64,000 bases of DNA from Aestuariivita sp. (GTDB taxonomy: Bacteria; Pseudomonadota; Alphaproteobacteria; Rhodobacterales; Rhodobacteraceae): contig JAGYKE010000004.1 of NCBI GenBank assembly GCA_018401465.1, positions 1,953,857 to 2,017,856 of the forward strand. Direction: 5' to 3'. Under the pieces are notes generated by a model. It had not been told where the DNA came from and did no database searches. It saw only the letters and a list, made by a program, of their open reading frames with translations. Shown here one piece after another: positions 61,272 through 64,000 of the stretch. The first letter of the stretch is position 1, and every line of letters begins with the position of its first letter. A program made the position numbers and the translations under genes.

Positions 61272-62309
61272 TCAGTCGAAAGTCAGTGTGTTTGCACCCA
61301 GCGGCATCAGCATCCGCGCCACCGCCGTCAGCGGCACGTCTTCCCCCGCATACTGCCAGCGCGGGGTGCGATCCTTGTCAATGATCTGGGCCCGGATCCC
61401 TTCGAGGAAGTCGCTATGCTCCATCGCGCGGAAGGTGAAGCGGTATTCCAGCTCCAGCGCCCGGCGAATGGTAAGCGATGCGACGATCCTGAGCCGGTGC
61501 ACCATCTCGATCGTGCAGGCGACCGACAGGGGCGAATTGCGCGACAGGGTCTTCAAGGCCTCGGCGGCGAAGTTGCTTCCGTCGGCCTTCAACGCGTTGA
61601 TCACATGCACCCGCGACTCGCCCCCGAACAGGTCGTCGATCTGCGGCTGCAGCGCCTCCAGGCGGCCTTCGGGCGGGGTTTCCGCCATCGTCTCGATGCA
61701 GGCGGGATCGCCGGTTGCGACCAGCTGCGCCGTCAGGTCGGACCACTTTGACTGCGGCACGTAAAGATCTGAGAAACCTGCATAAATCGCATCCGCCGGT
61801 CCCATCCGCGCGCCGGTTGAGCCGAGGTATTCGCCCAGCCGCCCCGGGGCGAGGGCCAGCATCAGCGACCCACCCACATCCGGCACCAGACCGATCCCGC
61901 ATTCCGGCATGGCGATCTGGCTGGTTTCCCCCACCACCCGATGCGTCCCGTGACAGCCAAGGCCCACGCCACCCCCCATGGTAAAGCCCTGCATCAGGCT
62001 GACCACGGGCTTGGGGTATTCGAACAGCTTGGCGTTCAGCCGGTATTCGTCGCACCAGAAGCGGCGGCCATAGTCGAAATCGCCCGCCGTGCCGGTGGCA
62101 TAAAGCTCGGCGATGTCGCCGCCCGCGCAGAAGGCCTTGTCGCCCGCCGCGTCGAAGAGGATCAGCGCAACGCTGTCATCCGCGCGCCAATGGTCGATTG
62201 CGGCCTCGATCGCGGTGCACATCTCGTAGGTCATCGCGTTCAGCGCCGCGGGTCGGTTCAGCGTGATGCGCCCTGCGCGTCCTTCGATGCGGATTTCGAC
62301 GTCGCTCAT
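61272..62309 (-). CDS. 3-hydroxyisobutyryl-CoA hydrolase
   Basis: This enzyme frees CoA from 3-hydroxyisobutyryl-CoA, giving the substrate of MmsB. The 345-residue crotonase-fold protein has FCAGGDIAELY, YPKPVVSLMQGFTMGGGVGL (in part) and MPECGIGLVPDVGGS, with the glutamate and aspartate typical of HIBCH rather than a hydratase. The long C-terminal part is also HIBCH-like. The Met at 62309 follows a G-rich stretch; the longer frame upstream is unlikely. Confidence 0.92.
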   Translation of the reverse strand: MSDVEIRIEGRAGRITLNRPAALNAMTYEMCTAIEAAIDHWRADDSVALILFDAAGDKAFCAGGDIAELYATGTAGDFDYGRRFWCDEYRLNAKLFEYPKPVVSLMQGFTMGGGVGLGCHGTHRVVGETSQIAMPECGIGLVPDVGGSLMLALAPGRLGEYLGSTGARMGPADAIYAGFSDLYVPQSKWSDLTAQLVATGDPACIETMAETPPEGRLEALQPQIDDLFGGESRVHVINALKADGSNFAAEALKTLSRNSPLSVACTIEMVHRLRIVASLTIRRALELEYRFTFRAMEHSDFLEGIRAQIIDKDRTPRWQYAGEDVPLTAVARMLMPLGANTLTFD

Positions 62310-62345
62310 GCCGCCCCCCGAGTTTTCTGTGAATACTCGCAACCA

Positions 62346-62366
62346 CGATTATTCGCAGAATAATCG
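62346..62366. promoter_or_regulatory. Perfect 9-bp palindrome between acyl-CoA dehydrogenase and HIBCH genes
   Basis: CGATTATTC-N3-GAATAATCG fills most of the short gap between the two minus-strand genes, about 37 bases before the HIBCH start. It is AT-rich in a GC-rich region and could be an operator for the valine genes. It has no T run typical of a terminator. Confidence 0.5.
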
Positions 62367-62370
62367 ACCA

Positions 62371-63516
62371 TCACCCGCGTTCCGCCAACATATGGCGCGC
62401 GACGATCACGCGCATGATCTCGTTGGTGCCCTCCAGAATCTGGTGCACCCGCAGGTCGCGCACCAGCTTTTCGATCCCGTAATCGGCGAGGTAACCGTAG
62501 CCGCCATGCAGCTGCAGGCACTGGTCCACCACCTTGGATCCGGCCTCGGTCACGAATTTCTTCGCCATGGCGCAGAACTTGGTGGCGTCCGGCGCGCCCT
62601 GGTCGAGCTTCCAAGCTGCCTGCCGCAGGAAGGTGCGCGCGGCCTGCAATTCGATCTCCATGTCGGCCAGCCGCCATTGCAGGCCTTGAAACTGGTCGAT
62701 GCTCTGACCGAAGGCCTTGCGCTCGCCCATGTAGCGCAGCGTCGCGTCAAGCGCGGTCTGCGCGGCCCCCAGCGAACAGGCCGCGATGTTCAGACGCCCC
62801 CCGTCCAGACCCATCATCGCATAGCGGAAGCCATGGCCTTCCTCGCCCACAAGGTTGTCCGCGGGCACCTGGCAATCGTCGAACTGGACCTGCGCCGTGG
62901 GCTGTGACCGCCAGCCCATCTTCTCTTCCAGCCCGCCGAAGGACAGTCCGGGCGTGCCGTCCTCTACGTAAAGCGTCGATATGCCCTTCGGGCCCTCGCC
63001 CCCGGTGCGCACCATGCAGACATAGGCGTCCGAATAGCCCCCGCCCGAGATGAAGGCCTTGGTCCCGTTCAAGACATAACCGTCATTCGACCGCTCGGCC
63101 CGCGTCTTCAGCGCCGCCGCGTCCGACCCTGACCCCGGTTCGGTGAGGCAGTAGGACAGGACCGTGTTCAGCGCCAGCACGTCCGGCATGACCCGCGCCT
63201 TCAGCTCTTCGCCCGCGAAACTGTCGAGCATCCGCGCGCACATGTTGTGGATCGACAGGAATGCCGCCACCGAAGGGCAGGCCATCGACAGCGCCTCGAA
63301 GACCAACGTCGCGTCAAGCCGCCCCAGCCCCGCGCCGCCCGCCTCTTCCGAAACGTAAAGCCCGCCAAAGCCCAGCACGCCCACACGCGGCCAAAGCTCT
63401 TTCGGGATCGTGCCTTCGGCCTCCCATTGGCGGGCGAAGGGGGCGATATGCTCCTGCCCAAAGGCATGGGCCATGTCGAAGATGGCGGTCTGTTCCTCGG
63501 TCAGCGCGAAATCCAC
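62371..63516 (-). CDS. Isobutyryl-CoA dehydrogenase-like acyl-CoA dehydrogenase
   Basis: This FAD enzyme of 381 residues oxidises a short branched acyl-CoA. It shows CLTEPGSGSDAAALKT, FISGGGYSDAYVCM, a RKAFGQSIDQFQGLQW-like segment (ERKAFGQSIDQFQ), QLHGGYGYLADYGIEKLVRDLR (in part), and the catalytic glutamate near residue 362 in ILEGTNEIMR. Grouping with HIBCH and mmsB points to isobutyryl-CoA from valine. The start codon is GTG with GGGAGGA seven bases upstream. Confidence 0.9.
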   Translation of the reverse strand: MDFALTEEQTAIFDMAHAFGQEHIAPFARQWEAEGTIPKELWPRVGVLGFGGLYVSEEAGGAGLGRLDATLVFEALSMACPSVAAFLSIHNMCARMLDSFAGEELKARVMPDVLALNTVLSYCLTEPGSGSDAAALKTRAERSNDGYVLNGTKAFISGGGYSDAYVCMVRTGGEGPKGISTLYVEDGTPGLSFGGLEEKMGWRSQPTAQVQFDDCQVPADNLVGEEGHGFRYAMMGLDGGRLNIAACSLGAAQTALDATLRYMGERKAFGQSIDQFQGLQWRLADMEIELQAARTFLRQAAWKLDQGAPDATKFCAMAKKFVTEAGSKVVDQCLQLHGGYGYLADYGIEKLVRDLRVHQILEGTNEIMRVIVARHMLAERG

Positions 63517-63542
63517 GGGGTGTCCTCCCTTCCGGCGACGGA

Positions 63543-63565
63543 TTAATTGAACAAACGTTAATTAA
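63543..63565. promoter_or_regulatory. AT-rich inverted repeat before the acyl-CoA dehydrogenase gene
   Basis: TTAATT-N11-AATTAA lies 27 bases before the GTG start, with AACGTT inside the spacer. It probably marks the promoter or an operator of the valine group. It does not share its sequence with the palindrome at 62346-62366. Confidence 0.35.
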
Positions 63566-63706
63566 CCCGGCGTCAGACAGCGATCAATCGGCAATACTGC
63601 AAACTGGCCTTGCACCGAAGAACCATGGCATGGTGAGGCCGCTCGCCAGGCGCTGCCGGTCCGCAGATCAGCCTGTCCCGGGAGGGGGGGCGCAGGGAGG
63701 ATTTGG

Positions 63707-64000
63707 TCAGAGAAGCAGTACCTGCGTGCCGATCTGCACCATGCCGTAGAGTTCCTCGATATGCGGGTTGTAAAGCCCGATACAGCCCGAAGAGCTTTGC
63801 CGTCCGATCTTGCGCGTATCATGCGTGCCGTGGATCAGATAGGCGGGCCAGGTGAGGTACAGCGCATGCGTGCCCAGCGGATTTCCGGGGCCCGCCGGCA
63901 TGAAGACGGGCAGGCTCGGGTCGCGCTGGCGCATGTTCTCGGTCGGCGTCCAGGTCGGGCCGGTCGTCTTTCGGACGATCGACGTGCGACCGCGCCGGGT
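63707..64000 (-). CDS. L,D-transpeptidase (YkuD), C-terminal part
   Basis: The frame is open from the right edge and ends at 63707, giving 97 C-terminal residues. It contains the YkuD catalytic region: YLIHGTHDTRKIGRQSSSGCIGLYN, here marked by HGT and the nucleophile Cys in SSGCIGL, followed by VQIGTQVLL. These periplasmic enzymes make 3-3 crosslinks in peptidoglycan or attach lipoproteins. The usual Arg after GCI is Gly here. The N-terminus is outside the window. Confidence 0.93.
   Translation of the reverse strand, partial: TRRGRTSIVRKTTGPTWTPTENMRQRDPSLPVFMPAGPGNPLGTHALYLTWPAYLIHGTHDTRKIGRQSSSGCIGLYNPHIEELYGMVQIGTQVLLL

Noticed and set aside
63543-63567. CtrA-type site (TTAA-N7-TTAA)
   Set aside because: The TTAA elements are 11 bases apart, not seven, on both strands.

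Overview
The window is high-GC bacterial chromosome from an alphaproteobacterium of the Rhodobacteraceae (Rhodobacter/Roseobacter/Paracoccus type). The assignment rests on gene content and order read directly: glnB-glnA divergent from a fused nnr, rpsF-rpsR-rplI, fabD-fabG-acpP-fabF-mltG, a complete gene transfer agent (GTA) cluster ending next to cysE, pdhA-pdhB-pdhC with a lipoyl domain on E1-beta, Hint-domain proteins, and a GTTC-N7-GTTC SOS box before uvrA. It is mostly ordinary core chromosome. No integrase, transposase, CRISPR array or rRNA was seen.

Layout. 1-7 kb: end of a DUF6314-like gene, a DUF6455-like protein, bioY, an alpha/beta-hydrolase-OsmC fusion, a small membrane protein, glnA and glnB, and the bifunctional NAD(P)HX repair enzyme. 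6.5-10 kb: two divergent Hint-domain proteins, tRNA-Leu(UAG) and trigger factor. 10-15 kb: a lipoprotein lytic transglycosylase, the rpsF-rpsR-rplI operon (S6 has a GDR-repeat tail), a membrane protein, YceI, and a cytochrome b561-YceI fusion. 15-20.7 kb: type II fatty-acid synthesis genes, an arginase-family enzyme and mltG.

20.9-35.1 kb: an apparently complete RcGTA-like cluster, g1 to g15 plus a small trailing gene, all on the plus strand and mostly coupled by ATGA or TGATG overlaps. It encodes packaging (small and large terminase), head (portal, protease, capsid), connector, tail and baseplate proteins, including the NlpC/P60 peptidase and the megatron. One strong promoter-like sequence with a CGCGAA-N-TTCGCG palindrome lies upstream. 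The tail-chaperone gene g10 can make its family-like C-terminus only by a -1 shift on GGGGGGC, which is either programmed frameshifting or a one-base lesion.

35-46 kb: cysE, the pyruvate dehydrogenase genes, ftsB-like, pgk, two overlapping cyclophilins, a bactofilin-M23 peptidase pair, a DUF455 protein and a peroxiredoxin. 46-59 kb: a large AsmA/DUF3971 protein, queA, two MFS transporters, a DUF924 protein, lpd (E3 of pyruvate dehydrogenase), a methyltransferase and uvrA. 59-64 kb: small envelope proteins, a DUF2892 protein with a Crp/Fnr regulator, and a valine-catabolic group (isobutyryl-CoA dehydrogenase-like, HIBCH, mmsB), ending in a partial L,D-transpeptidase.

Regulatory links seen across the window: the same TAGTT-N8-AACTA palindrome sits 26-27 bases before both pdhA and lpd, 13 kb apart, which suggests a shared regulator of the pyruvate dehydrogenase complex. 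No gap between genes exceeds 300 bases. Gene functions are assigned from protein motifs read by eye, without database searches.
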